Shown here: positions 15,561 to 24,058 of the stretch, piece by piece
How the letters are laid out: each line of letters begins with the position of its first letter
Position numbering within the stretch: position 1 is the first letter of the stretch
From: Agromyces fucosus
Lineage (GTDB): Bacteria > Actinomycetota > Actinomycetes > Actinomycetales > Microbacteriaceae
DNA length: 64,000 nt
Assembly (NCBI RefSeq): GCF_004134865.1
Contig: NZ_SDPO01000002.1
Coordinates: forward strand, 558,001-622,000
Direction: 5' to 3'
Made by a program: the position numbers and the translations under genes
The notes under the pieces: generated by a model
The model's database searches: none
Seen by the model: the letters and a program-made list of their open reading frames with translations, nothing else
What the model was told of the DNA's origin: nothing

Positions 15561-16915
15561 GCGTTCTTCAGTCCTTCCGCGACGACCGAGAGGCCGTCGA
15601 TGAGCAGTTCGTCGGAGATGGTGAGCGGGGGCAGGAAGCGGATGACGTTGCCGTAGGTGCCGCAGGTCAGCAGCACGACGCCGTTGGCGTGCGCGTACTT
15701 CGCGACCGCGTTCGTGAGCGCGGCGTCGGGAGCCCCGGTGGCGGGGTCGACGAGCTCGATCGCGACCATGGCGCCGCGTCCGCGGACGTCGCCGATGCGG
15801 GGGTCGGCGGTGCGCAGCGCGTTCAGGCGGCCGATGAGCACGGAGCCGATCTCGCGGGCGCGCTCGATGAGGCCGTCCTGCTCGTACGTCTCGATCGTCG
15901 CGAGTGCGGCGGCGCAGGCGATGGGCGAACCCGCGTAGGTGCCGCCGAGGCCGCCGGCCATCGCGGAGTCCATGATCTCGGCACGGCCGGTGACCGCGGA
16001 GAGCGGCAGGCCGCCGGCGATGCCCTTGGCGGTGACGATGACGTCGGGAACGATGCCCTCGTGCTCGCTCGCGAACCAGGCACCGGTACGGGCGAAGCCG
16101 GTCTGCACCTCGTCGGCGATGAAGACGACGTCGTTCTCGCGGGCCCACTCGACGAGCGCGGAGAGGAAGCCCTGTGCCGGGACGATGAAGCCGCCCTCGC
16201 CCTGGATGGGCTCGATGATGATCGCGGCGAGGTTCTCGGCGCCGACCTGCTTCTCGATGACGGAGATGGCCTTGGCCGCCGCTTCGGCGCCCGAGAGGCC
16301 GCCGTCGCGGAAGGGGTAGCTGAGAGGTGCGCGGTACACCTCGGACGCGAACGGGCCGAAGCCGCTCTTGTACGGGATGTTCTTCGCCGTGAGGCCCATG
16401 GTGAGGTTCGTGCGTCCGTGGTACGCGTGGTCGAACGCGACGACGGCCTGCTTCTTCGTGAAGTGGCGGGCGATCTTGACGGCGTTCTCGACGGCCTCGG
16501 CACCCGAGTTGAAGAGGGCGGTGCGCTTGACGTGGTCGCCGGGGGTGAGCTCGTTGAGCTTCTCGGCGACGGCGACGTAGCCCTCGTACGGCGAGACGGT
16601 GAAGCACGTGTGCGTGAACGAGTTCAGCTGCGCGGTGACGGCCTCGACGACGCGGGGCGCCGAGTTGCCGACGCCGGTGACGGCGATGCCCGAGCCGAGG
16701 TCGATGAGCGAGTTGCCGTCGGCGTCGACGATGACGCCTCCGCCCGCTGCGACGACCGAGATCGGCAGGGTGTGGCCGACGCCCGCGGCGACGGCGGCCG
16801 CCTTGCGGGCCATGAGCTCCTGCGAGCGGGGGCCGGGGATGGCGGTGACGAGACGGCGCTCCTGGGCGAGCGAGGGTCCTCCGGTCAGGGTGGCCGGGGT
16901 GTCGACGAGAGTCAT
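15557..16915 (-). CDS. gabT: 4-aminobutyrate (GABA) aminotransferase
   Basis: A 452-residue class III PLP aminotransferase. It transfers the amino group of GABA to 2-oxoglutarate, giving succinic semialdehyde and glutamate. Seen: the pyridine-binding DEVQTGFARTG (Asp268), the Schiff-base Lys297 in VTAKGIAGGLPLS, the cofactor phosphate region FNSGAEAVENAVKIAR (135-150) and IIIEPIQGEGGF. Length and motifs fit actinobacterial GabT. It is the first gene of the minus-strand catabolic operon (gabT, gdh, aldehyde dehydrogenase, puo, usp, permease) and is divergent from a PucR regulator. Confidence 0.95.
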   Translation of the reverse strand: MTLVDTPATLTGGPSLAQERRLVTAIPGPRSQELMARKAAAVAAGVGHTLPISVVAAGGGVIVDADGNSLIDLGSGIAVTGVGNSAPRVVEAVTAQLNSFTHTCFTVSPYEGYVAVAEKLNELTPGDHVKRTALFNSGAEAVENAVKIARHFTKKQAVVAFDHAYHGRTNLTMGLTAKNIPYKSGFGPFASEVYRAPLSYPFRDGGLSGAEAAAKAISVIEKQVGAENLAAIIIEPIQGEGGFIVPAQGFLSALVEWARENDVVFIADEVQTGFARTGAWFASEHEGIVPDVIVTAKGIAGGLPLSAVTGRAEIMDSAMAGGLGGTYAGSPIACAAALATIETYEQDGLIERAREIGSVLIGRLNALRTADPRIGDVRGRGAMVAIELVDPATGAPDAALTNAVAKYAHANGVVLLTCGTYGNVIRFLPPLTISDELLIDGLSVVAEGLKNA

Positions 16916-16994
16916 GAGTGCTCCGATGCGGGGTGACGACGGTGGCTGATGCCGCCAATGCTAGGTCGGCCCGAGCGGATGCCTCAGCGCCCGC

Positions 16995-17002
16995 GTGTAC
17001 AC
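16995..17002. promoter_or_regulatory. GTGTACAC palindrome in gabT-pucR promoter region
   Basis: An 8-base perfect palindrome lies 60 bases before the pucR GTG, within a GTG/CAC-rich stretch that also holds GTGCATCC and ACACCACGTACA. It also supplies a TACACT hexamer that could be a -10 box for pucR. It is a candidate binding site for the PucR regulator. No T-tract or hairpin is present in this spacer. Confidence 0.35.
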
Positions 17003-17061
17003 TCAGGTGCATCCGTTTGGACACCACGTACATTCGATCCCCGCCGAGGAAGAGGAGCCCC

Positions 17062-18606
17062 GTGCAGCCGACCGTGCAGACCCTGCTCGACCGCCCCGAG
17101 CTCGCGCTCGGCCTGCGCACCCCCGCAGCCGAACTGCCCGAGGGGGCGCTCTCGGCGCGCGTGGTCTGGGCGCACAGCTCCGACCTCGCCGATCCCACGC
17201 CCTTCCTCGATGCCGGCCACGTGCTCCTGACGACCGGCACCCAGTTCGGCGACGACGCCGAGGTCGGCTTCGCCTCCGGCTACGTCGCGCGGCTCCGCGA
17301 GACGGGAGTCGCCGCCCTCGGATTCGGCACCGAGGTGATCCGCGAGGGCACGCCCGAGTCGCTCGTCGAGGCCTGCACTGCGCAGGGGCTCCCGCTCTTC
17401 GAGGTGCCCTACCGGGTGCCGTTCATCGCGATCGCCCGCACGGTCGCCGACCTCATCGCCGAAGACGCCTACGCACGGCAGGCCTGGGCGCTGAACGCAC
17501 AGCGTGCGATCTCGCTCGCCGCCCTCCGCCCCGACGGTCTGTCCGCGACGCTCGCCGAACTCTCCCACCGCCTGGGGGCATGGGTCGGACTCATCGACGC
17601 CACGGGGTCGCTCGACCGCGAAGCGCCCGACGACGGACTCGGCCAGCCGCTGCTCGGCGAGGTCGTCGGCGAGGCGCGCTCGATGCTCCGCCGCGGACAA
17701 CGCGCCAGCCGCACGGTGGTCGCCGGCGAGTCGACCGAGTCACCGCAGCGGATGACGCTGCAGACCCTCGGCGGTGGTGGCGCGCTCCGCGGCGTGCTCG
17801 CGATCGGCGACTCCCCCGAGCTCGACCAGGCCGGTCGCGAGGTCGTCACCTCGGTGATCGCCCTCGCCGGCCTCGCGCTCGAGCAGAACCGCGACCTCGA
17901 CCGAGCACGCGGCCACCTGCGTTCGGGGCTGCTCCGCGGCATCCTCGCGGGTGATCTGACGCTCGCCGAGCGGGTCGCGACTGAGATGTGGGGGCCGCTC
18001 CCGTCGGCGCCGATGCGCATCGCCGTGATGGATGCGCCGCTCACCGCTGTCGACCGCCTGACCGAGCTGCTCGAGCTGCGTGTCGAGGAGCGCGGCGGAC
18101 GCCTCTTCTTCGGCCGCGACGACGAGCAGTTCGTGCTGCTGCTCGAGGAGGTCGACACCGGGCTCGCCGATGAGCTCGCGACCGAGTTCGAACTGCCCGT
18201 CGGCCTCTCCGACCCGGTCGGCACGGGCGGCATCGCGCTCGCCCACGAGCAGGCGCTGCGAGCAGTCGAACGCGCCCGCGAATCGGGCTCGGGCGTCGTG
18301 CTGTTCGACGAGATCAGCCGGCAGGGCGTGCTCGCGTTCCTCGCCCGCACCGATGCCCGCGCCGTCGCGCTCGCGACGCTCGCCCCGCTCACCGAGCACG
18401 ACGCCGAGAACGGCACGACGCTGCTCACGACGACCCGCACGTGGCTCCAGCACGGCGGCCAGTTCGACGCCACCGCACAGGCGCTCGGGGTGCACCGTCA
18501 CACCGTGCGGAGCCGCATCGCGCTCGCCGAGCGCCTGCTCGGCCGCGACCTCTCGGGCTTCCACGCCCGGGCCGACCTGTGGGCCGCGCTCCTCGCGGTC
18601 GACTGA
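17062..18606 (+). CDS. PucR-family transcriptional regulator
   Basis: A 514-residue regulator. It has an N-terminal PucR-type purine-catabolism domain (about 1-125, with GHVLLTTGTQF), a middle region with a degenerate GGDEF/CdaR-like fold, and a C-terminal PucR helix-turn-helix (LGVHRHTVRSRIALAERLLGRDL, about 475-500). The GTG start at 17062 has an AGGAG five bases upstream. Being divergent from gabT across 146 bases, it is probably the activator of the putrescine/GABA operon. PucR-like proteins are known to activate GABA or amino-acid catabolism in other actinobacteria. Its stop lies 12 bases from the end of the convergent beta-glucosidase gene. Confidence 0.9.
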   Translation: MQPTVQTLLDRPELALGLRTPAAELPEGALSARVVWAHSSDLADPTPFLDAGHVLLTTGTQFGDDAEVGFASGYVARLRETGVAALGFGTEVIREGTPESLVEACTAQGLPLFEVPYRVPFIAIARTVADLIAEDAYARQAWALNAQRAISLAALRPDGLSATLAELSHRLGAWVGLIDATGSLDREAPDDGLGQPLLGEVVGEARSMLRRGQRASRTVVAGESTESPQRMTLQTLGGGGALRGVLAIGDSPELDQAGREVVTSVIALAGLALEQNRDLDRARGHLRSGLLRGILAGDLTLAERVATEMWGPLPSAPMRIAVMDAPLTAVDRLTELLELRVEERGGRLFFGRDDEQFVLLLEEVDTGLADELATEFELPVGLSDPVGTGGIALAHEQALRAVERARESGSGVVLFDEISRQGVLAFLARTDARAVALATLAPLTEHDAENGTTLLTTTRTWLQHGGQFDATAQALGVHRHTVRSRIALAERLLGRDLSGFHARADLWAALLAVD

Positions 18607-18618
18607 CGCCCCGAGACG

Positions 18619-20022
18619 TCAGCCGCGCGAGCTCGCGATGCGGTCGCGATACCAGGCGTACGAGTCCTTGGGCGTGCGCTCGCCGGTCTCGAAGTCGACG
18701 TGCACGAGCCCGAAGCGCTGCGTGTACCCCTCGGCCCACTCGAAGTTGTCGGTGAGCGACCACAGGTAGTAGCCCTGCACGTCGACGCCCTCGTCGATCG
18801 CCCGCCGCACCGCCGCGATGTGCTCGTCGAGGTAGCCGATGCGCCGCTCGTCGTGCACGGTGCACCGCACCCCGCCGTCGACGGCTTCCTCCACGACCTC
18901 GTCGGGGAACGACGCGCCGTTCTCGGTGATGACGACGGGCGGCAGCCGCTCGCCGTAGTCGCGCGCGAACGAGACGAGCAGCTCGGTGAACGTCTCGGGC
19001 ATGATCGGCCAGTCGAATCCCGTGGTCGCCACGTCCTCGAACTCGACGGGCTCGAACGGCAGGCCGGCCGCGGCGAACTCGGAGCCCTCGGCAGGCGCCG
19101 CAACGCGCGTCGGGTTGTAGAAGTTGATGCCGTAGAAGTCGAGCGGCGCGCCGATCAGCTCGAGGTCGCCGTCTTCGAGCCCGGGTATCGCCTCGAGGCC
19201 GAAGCCCGAGAGATCGGGGTAGGCGCCCGTGAGCACGGGGTCGGCGAAGATGCGGTTGTAGATGAGGTCGAAGGCTCCCGCGGCGAACAGGTCGGCCGGG
19301 GCATCCGTCGCCGGCACCATCAGGGTGTGGTTGTTCGTGATGCCGACCTCGGCGTCGCCCCGCTCGCGGATCGCGGCGACGGCGAGTCCGTGCGCGAGCA
19401 GCTGGTGGTGGGCGGTCGGCAAAGACCCCATCATGAGCGCGTGCCCCGGTGCCTGGCTGCCGAGCGCGTAGCCCTGCAGGGTCGTCATCGCGGGCTCGTT
19501 GAGGGTGATCCAGCGCTGCACGCGATCGCCGAGTCGGTCGACCACCAGGCCGGCGTACTCGGCGAGTCGGTAGGCGGTGTCGCGGTTCAGCCAGCCGCCG
19601 GCGGCCTCGAGCTCCTGCGGGAGGTCCCAATGGTAGAGCGTCGGCACGGGCGCGATGCCGGCGGCGAGCAGCTCGTCGACGAGGCGGTCGTAGTACGCGA
19701 GCCCGGCCTCGTTCGCCGGCCCCGTGCCACCGGGCTGCACCCGGGGCCACGAGATCGAGAACCGGTAGTCGTCGGCGTCGAGCCCGGCGAGCAGTGCGAC
19801 GTCGTCGCGGTACCGACGGTAGCTGTCGGCCGCGAGCTCGGCGTTCGAGCCGTCGATCACGAGGCCGGGCGTCCGCGTGAAGACGTCCCAGATCGACTCG
19901 CCGCGGCCGCCCTCGCGCGTCGAGCCCTCGATCTGGAAGGCCGCGGTGGCGGCGCCCCAGCGGAATCCCTGCGGGAACGTCAGCGCCTCGCCCGGGCGGT
20001 CGGGGGTGGCGGCATCGGCCAT
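18619..20022 (-). CDS. GH1 beta-glucosidase
   Basis: A 467-residue glycoside hydrolase family 1 enzyme, cytoplasmic (no signal peptide). Seen: the N-terminal signature FRWGAATAAFQIEGS (20-34), acid/base Glu176 in WITLNEPA, nucleophile Glu367 in VVITENGA, and YYLWSLTDNFEWAEGY near the C-terminus, whose residues contact the glycone. Length is normal for the family. It should hydrolyse beta-glucosides or cellobiose entering the cell. No transporter is adjacent. Two palindromes lie upstream (20056-20106) and one may be its operator. The ATG at 20022 gives MADAATPD. Confidence 0.95.
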   Translation of the reverse strand: MADAATPDRPGEALTFPQGFRWGAATAAFQIEGSTREGGRGESIWDVFTRTPGLVIDGSNAELAADSYRRYRDDVALLAGLDADDYRFSISWPRVQPGGTGPANEAGLAYYDRLVDELLAAGIAPVPTLYHWDLPQELEAAGGWLNRDTAYRLAEYAGLVVDRLGDRVQRWITLNEPAMTTLQGYALGSQAPGHALMMGSLPTAHHQLLAHGLAVAAIRERGDAEVGITNNHTLMVPATDAPADLFAAGAFDLIYNRIFADPVLTGAYPDLSGFGLEAIPGLEDGDLELIGAPLDFYGINFYNPTRVAAPAEGSEFAAAGLPFEPVEFEDVATTGFDWPIMPETFTELLVSFARDYGERLPPVVITENGASFPDEVVEEAVDGGVRCTVHDERRIGYLDEHIAAVRRAIDEGVDVQGYYLWSLTDNFEWAEGYTQRFGLVHVDFETGERTPKDSYAWYRDRIASSRG

Positions 20023-20055
20023 GGGGAACCTCGCTGTTCGTCGGCTGGCGGCGGT

Positions 20056-20079
20056 GAGCGGATGCCGCGGCATCCGCTC
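20056..20079. repeat. 24-bp perfect palindrome built on CGGATGCCG
   Basis: The 24 bases from 20056 to 20079 are their own reverse complement, with CGGATGCCG/CGGCATCCG at the centre and GAG/CTC at the ends. The position lies in the 133-base spacer between the beta-glucosidase start and the PadR stop. It could terminate padR, fold in the glucosidase leader, or simply be a copy of the palindrome also seen at 15500-15517. Confidence 0.7.
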
Positions 20080-20086
20080 GGCTCGA

Positions 20087-20106
20087 AGTGGGACATCTGA
20101 CCCACT
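20087..20106 (-). promoter_or_regulatory. Candidate operator upstream of GH1 gene
   Basis: A 20-base dyad with outer AGTGGG/CCCACT perfectly matched; 8 of 10 positions per half-site agree. It is centred about 75 bases before the beta-glucosidase ATG, a normal place for a repressor site. The factor is not encoded next to it unless the PadR protein is responsible. Confidence 0.4.
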
Positions 20107-20155
20107 CCGGCCACCCTATCCGTCGAGGCGGCGATCGGGAAGAGCCGGTCCAGAC

Positions 20156-20758
20156 TCACCAGCCAGGGGCCGGCACCTCGGAGAGGTCGGGCCACGGCAG
20201 GCCTCCGGACTCCAGCTCGACGATGAGCCCTGCCATCCATTCCTTCTCGGCAGTCAGCCGCGACTGCTCGAACTCGGCTTCGAGGAGCAGCAGACGCGGC
20301 ACCCCGGCAGCCTCGGCGAGATCATCCGCGAGCCGGGTGAGCTTCAACTCGATCATGGCGACGCGAGCACGCAACGCTGCCACCGTCTCACCCGGGCCGA
20401 GTGCACCGACGAACGAGAGCGCGGCGTAGGCGAGCGTGGCGTCGGGCTCGGGCGTCGCGAGCAGCAGTGCGACACGTCGTCGCAGCTCCGCTCGCCCGGC
20501 ATCGGTGATGGCATACCGCATTCGCTCGGGCCGGCCGGGAGTCTGCTCTGCGCCGGCCTCGATGACGAGACCGGACGCTTCGAGCCTGTCGACCGCGTGA
20601 TAGAGGCTGCGGGGCAGGCCCTCGACGAAGTCCTTGCGAGTGGCGACCATGAACCGGTGCATGTCGTAGGTATGTCGCGGCCCCAGGCTGAGCAGTGCCA
20701 GCACCGTCAGCGACGGCAAGTCTCGATCAGCTCGCTGCAGACGGTCCCGGGTGCTCAC
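20156..20758 (-). CDS. PadR-family transcriptional regulator
   Basis: A 200-residue protein. The N-terminal winged helix (about 14-90) shows LTVLALLSLGPRHTYDMHRF, then SLYHAVDRLEASGLV and RYAITDAGRAELRRRV, the usual PadR core with recognition helix and wing. The C-terminal half is helical and matches the dimerisation region of PadR subfamily members. It starts at a GTG (20758) with a weak binding site and is divergent from a SnoaL-like gene. A dyad in the intervening DNA (20785-20801) fits autoregulation and control of the neighbour. Confidence 0.88.
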   Translation of the reverse strand: MSTRDRLQRADRDLPSLTVLALLSLGPRHTYDMHRFMVATRKDFVEGLPRSLYHAVDRLEASGLVIEAGAEQTPGRPERMRYAITDAGRAELRRRVALLLATPEPDATLAYAALSFVGALGPGETVAALRARVAMIELKLTRLADDLAEAAGVPRLLLLEAEFEQSRLTAEKEWMAGLIVELESGGLPWPDLSEVPAPGW

Positions 20759-20784
20759 CAGACCAGCCTACCGGCGGACTTCAT

Positions 20785-20801
20785 TAGTGCAGATTGCATT
20801 A
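20785..20801. promoter_or_regulatory. Dyad operator between padR and SnoaL-like gene
   Basis: TAGTGCA (20785-20791) and TGCATTA (20795-20801) form an inverted repeat with a 3-base spacer and one mismatch, in the 71-base divergent spacer. This local stretch is AT-rich compared with its surroundings. It is probably a PadR binding site covering the promoters. Confidence 0.5.
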
Positions 20802-20829
20802 TGGCAGTGTGCATGCCAGGATGAGATTC

Positions 20830-21294
20830 ATGAAGAACACGACCACCACGACAATGACCACGGACGAGCAGGCGGAAGTGCTCGTTGCGCTCGACCGCAT
20901 CCGGGCGGCATGGGATGCCGGCGATGCCGACGCCTACGCGGCCGAGTTCACCGAGGACGCGAGCTACGTGATCTTCGCAGGACTGCACGACCTCGGGCAG
21001 GCGGCCATCCGTCGTGCGCACATCCCCGTCTTCGGCACGTGGCAGCGCGGCAGCCGCATGTCGATGCGAATGCTCGACCTGCGGTTCATCGCACCCGGTG
21101 TCGCAGTCGTGTTGACCGAGGGCGGCATCGGCAAGGGTGCCCGCATTCGACACGACAAGGTGCAGACGTTCGTCATGGTGCGAGACGGGGCGACCTGGCG
21201 TTGTGCCGCCTTCCAGAACACGAAGAAGAACCGCTTCTTCATCGCCATGAATCGGCGCGCGATCGACCGCATGCCCGACGCGCGCCACGACTGA
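20830..21294 (+). CDS. SnoaL/DUF4440-like protein (SgcJ/EcaC type)
   Basis: A 154-residue single-domain protein of the NTF2-like fold: VLVALDRIRAAWDAGDADAYAAEFTEDASYVIF is the typical opening helix-strand pattern, and VQTFVMVRDGATWRCAAFQNT the closing strands. Members described as SgcJ/EcaC family are often of unknown role. The start at 20830 was preferred over 20821 because an AGGATGAG lies five bases before it, whereas 20821 has none. It is divergent from padR and is probably its regulated target. Function is not inferable beyond small-molecule binding. Confidence 0.8.
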   Translation: MKNTTTTTMTTDEQAEVLVALDRIRAAWDAGDADAYAAEFTEDASYVIFAGLHDLGQAAIRRAHIPVFGTWQRGSRMSMRMLDLRFIAPGVAVVLTEGGIGKGARIRHDKVQTFVMVRDGATWRCAAFQNTKKNRFFIAMNRRAIDRMPDARHD

Positions 21295-21367
21295 CCTCCG
21301 GCAGCCTCCCGCACCTTCCACCTCGTGACCCACCGGCGTACGCTGGAAGGACTCGGAGGAGGACGCG

Positions 21368-21562
21368 ATGCACGCAACCGTCGGAGAACGCCTCATCATC
21401 CACGGCAAGCAGGTCGGCCAAGCCACCCGCCGCGGTGAGATCCTCGAGATCCGCGGCGAAGACGGCGGCCCGCCCTACCTCGTGCGGTTCGACGACGGCC
21501 ACGAGACCCTGCTCTACCCCGGCGCCGACTGCGAGATCGAGCCCAAGCAGACTGCGGGCTGA
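21368..21562 (+). CDS. DUF1918 small protein
   Basis: A 64-residue protein matching DUF1918 (MHATVGERLIIHGKQVGQ, then GEILEIRGEDGGPPYLVRFDDGHETLLYPG), a small SH3-like beta-barrel fold common in actinobacteria. A GGAGGAGGA lies before the ATG, and TACGCT about 25 bases further up could be a -10 box. Its function is unknown. It is not obviously tied to its neighbours. Confidence 0.9.
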   Translation: MHATVGERLIIHGKQVGQATRRGEILEIRGEDGGPPYLVRFDDGHETLLYPGADCEIEPKQTAG

Positions 21563-21651
21563 GCACCCGGCGATGCGGCGCTGCCGGCGCGGCGCCCCCG
21601 AAGCGGAGGCCGCGCGGCGACGCCGCCGGTGGCCCGCGATAGCGTGGAGGC

Positions 21652-22419
21652 ATGTTCCACTCCTACGCGGCGATCGGCGACAGCTTCACCGAGGGCGTCG
21701 GCGACGAGCTCCCCGACGGCTCCGTGCGCGGCTGGGCCGACTTCGTGGCGATCGGCCTCGCCGCCGCCGCGCGCGAGCCCATCGGATACGCGAACCTGGC
21801 GATCCGCGGCCGCAAGCTCGGCCCCATCATCGACGAGCAGCTCGACCCCGCGATCGCGCTGCGGCCCGAGCTCCTGAGCTTCAACGGCGGCGGCAACGAC
21901 ATGCTGCGCCCCCGCATGGACGAGCAGGTCACGGCCTCCCGCTTCCGCGACGCGATCGAGCGCATCCGCGCCGAGGGCATCCACGTGCTCATGCTGAGCG
22001 GCGCGAACCCGACCGACCACATCCCCATGGGCAAGGTGTTCGACGCACGCGGCGCGCGCCTCACCGCGGCGCTCGTCGACCTCGCCGACCGCCCCGGCGT
22101 CACCTTCGTCGACAACTTCAACGACGTGGGCCTCCGCGACATCCGCTACTGGTCGCCCGACAAGCTGCACCTGAACGCGCTCGGCCACGCGCGCGTCGCG
22201 AGCAACGTGCTGACCGGGCTGGGCGTCGCCGTCCCGGCCGAGTGGGGCGTCGAAGAGGTCGCCGCTGCGCCTGCAGGCCCCAAGAGCCGCAACACCGCCG
22301 CGTACTACCGCGAGTTCGTCCTGCCGTGGATCGGGCGGCGCCTCACCGGCCGTTCGTCGGGCGACGGGCGCGCGGCCAAGCGGCCGACGCTCGAGCCGGT
22401 TCCGGATGCCGCGGCCTGA
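21652..22419 (+). CDS. SGNH/GDSL-family hydrolase
   Basis: A 255-residue esterase/lipase of the SGNH fold. Block I is AAIGDSFTEGVGD (nucleophile Ser11), block III is FNGGGNDML (Gly and Asn of the oxyanion hole), and block V is DKLHLNALGH with the catalytic His. No signal peptide is present, so it acts in the cytoplasm. The C-terminal 50 residues form a Ser/Ala/Arg-rich tail beyond the fold. GGAGG lies just before the ATG. The convergent downstream gene ends 11 bases away. Confidence 0.9.
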   Translation: MFHSYAAIGDSFTEGVGDELPDGSVRGWADFVAIGLAAAAREPIGYANLAIRGRKLGPIIDEQLDPAIALRPELLSFNGGGNDMLRPRMDEQVTASRFRDAIERIRAEGIHVLMLSGANPTDHIPMGKVFDARGARLTAALVDLADRPGVTFVDNFNDVGLRDIRYWSPDKLHLNALGHARVASNVLTGLGVAVPAEWGVEEVAAAPAGPKSRNTAAYYREFVLPWIGRRLTGRSSGDGRAAKRPTLEPVPDAAA

Positions 22420-22430
22420 CGCCTGAGCGT

Positions 22431-22928
22431 TCAGGCGAGGCCGAGCACGTCGGCGACGAACGCCCGTGTGCGGCGCGCGAGCCCCTCGATGCGCTCGAGC
22501 TCGTGCACGCTCGGCAGCACCTCCGACGGCGCAGGCGGGCGGCCGAGCCGCACGGTCTCCTGGCAGGCGAGGTCGGCGCAGATGTAGGTGCCGATGCTGT
22601 CGCCGCGTTCGCCCGCAGCGCCCGCGCGCCGGGCCGAGAACAGCTCCACCTGGTCGCCGGGCTGATGCGTGTGGCAGAGGTTGCAGATCGCCGCGCGGTG
22701 GTGCGAGCCGGTGCGATCGGCGGCCCGGAGCACGATGCCGACCGGCATCCCCTCGATCTCGGTGACGAGGTAGCCGCGCGACGGGATGCGGGGGTCTCGC
22801 CAGCCGAAGGCGTCGAGCGGCGCCCACTCGGTCACGAAGAAGTGCACGGGCAGCGCGAGCTGCTCGACCTCGGCGGCGTTCGCATTGCCGAAGAGCGAGC
22901 GAACGACCTTCTCGTCGAGCGGCTGCAT
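22431..22928 (-). CDS. FBP-domain treble-clef zinc-finger protein
   Basis: A 165-residue protein resembling the FBP/FusB C-terminal zinc-finger family. Two Cys pairs bind zinc: CNLC in ICNLCHTHQPGDQ, and CADLAC in YICADLACQETVRLG. A preceding beta domain has PSRGYLVTEIEGMPVGIVLR. In FusB-type proteins this domain binds elongation factor G and clears stalled complexes. Whether this homologue confers fusidic acid tolerance is unknown. It is convergent with the SGNH hydrolase gene. Confidence 0.85.
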   Translation of the reverse strand: MQPLDEKVVRSLFGNANAAEVEQLALPVHFFVTEWAPLDAFGWRDPRIPSRGYLVTEIEGMPVGIVLRAADRTGSHHRAAICNLCHTHQPGDQVELFSARRAGAAGERGDSIGTYICADLACQETVRLGRPPAPSEVLPSVHELERIEGLARRTRAFVADVLGLA

Positions 22929-23008
22929 GCCGTCCCCTCCCTGCGTGACCCGCCCAGTCTACGAATCCGCGCGGGTCGCCGGCACCTCCGCACCGGCCGG
23001 CCGGGAGC

Positions 23009-23935
23009 TCAGCTCGCTGGCTCCCCGGCACCTCTGCTCTCGGCGGGCACGCCGTCGGCCGCGGCATCCGCTCGCTCGGGCGCCGGGCCCCGCCGGCGGA
23101 TCAGGAAGCCGAAGGCGAGCGCCACGAAGAACATCAGCACGCCGTAGACCGCGGCGGGCAGGCTCATCTCGACGCTGCCGATGACGGTCTGCGCGATGAC
23201 GATCGCGAGCGTCGCATTGTGGATGCCGATCTCGAACGAGCTCGCGATCGACTGGGCCGGCCCGACGCGCAGCAGCCGCGGCACGAGGTAGCCGATCGTG
23301 AGGCTCAGCACGCAGAAGAGCACCGTGATGGCGGCGAGGCTGCCGAAGTTCTCGAGCAGCAGCTCGAGGTTCGAGGCGATCGCCCCGGCGATGACGACCA
23401 CGAGGATGACGACGGACGCGATGCGCACGGGCTTGTCCATGCGGTCGGCGAAGCCCGGGCGCCACCAGCGCACGAGCATGCCGATCGCGACCGGCAGCAA
23501 TACGATCGCGAACACCTCGACGACCTTCGCGAGCTGCAGCCCGAGCCCGTCGTCGCCCGGCAGGAAGTACGTGATCGCGAGGTTCGTGATGAGGGGCAGC
23601 GTGAAGACCGCGAGCACCGAGTTGATCGCCGTGAGCGAGATGTTCAGGGCGACGTCGCCGCGGAACAGGTGGCTGTACAGGTTCGCCGTCGTGCCGCCGG
23701 GCGAGGCGGCGAGCAGCATCATGCCGACCGCGAGCACCGGCGGCAGCTGGAAGACGAGCACGAGGCCGAGGCAGAGCGCCGGCAGCACGAGCAGCTGGCA
23801 GACGAGGGCGATGATCACCGCCTTCGGATGCTTCGCCACGCGCGCGAAGTCGCCGGGGGCGAGTGAGAGTCCGAGCCCGAACATGATGATGCCGAGGGCG
23901 ACGGGGAGTCCGATGGTGGTCAACGCTGATCCCAT
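23009..23935 (-). CDS. Bile acid:sodium symporter family transporter
   Basis: A 308-residue membrane protein with about nine or ten hydrophobic segments. It matches the BASS family, with AASPGGTTANLYSHLFRGDVALNISLTAINSVLAVFTLPLI and SFEIGIHNATLAIVIAQTVIG as the two crossing-helix signatures that bind sodium. The C-terminus is a polar Ala/Glu/Arg tail. The start at 23935 follows a poor binding site. An in-frame GTG-type start at 23953 would add six residues. Substrates of bacterial members include organic acids and steroid-like compounds. Confidence 0.9.
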   Translation of the reverse strand: MGSALTTIGLPVALGIIMFGLGLSLAPGDFARVAKHPKAVIIALVCQLLVLPALCLGLVLVFQLPPVLAVGMMLLAASPGGTTANLYSHLFRGDVALNISLTAINSVLAVFTLPLITNLAITYFLPGDDGLGLQLAKVVEVFAIVLLPVAIGMLVRWWRPGFADRMDKPVRIASVVILVVVIAGAIASNLELLLENFGSLAAITVLFCVLSLTIGYLVPRLLRVGPAQSIASSFEIGIHNATLAIVIAQTVIGSVEMSLPAAVYGVLMFFVALAFGFLIRRRGPAPERADAAADGVPAESRGAGEPAS

Positions 23936-24058
23936 GCGCCAAGTGTGGACCACGACGAGCGGGCGTTGCGTATCGATTCGATGACGGATGGCCGCGCGAT
24001 GCCGCCTTCACACGGAAGCCCCCGCAGGCGTGGTCTCCGGCGAGGGCGGAGACCTGTC

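Noticed and set aside
18607-18618. Terminator between the convergent pucR and beta-glucosidase genes
   Set aside because: Only 12 bases separate the stops and no stem is visible there. Termination must rely on sequences inside the neighbouring genes or on Rho.
20821-20830. Alternative ATG at 20821 for the SnoaL-like gene
   Set aside because: No ribosome binding site precedes it, whereas 20830 has AGGATGAG at correct spacing.
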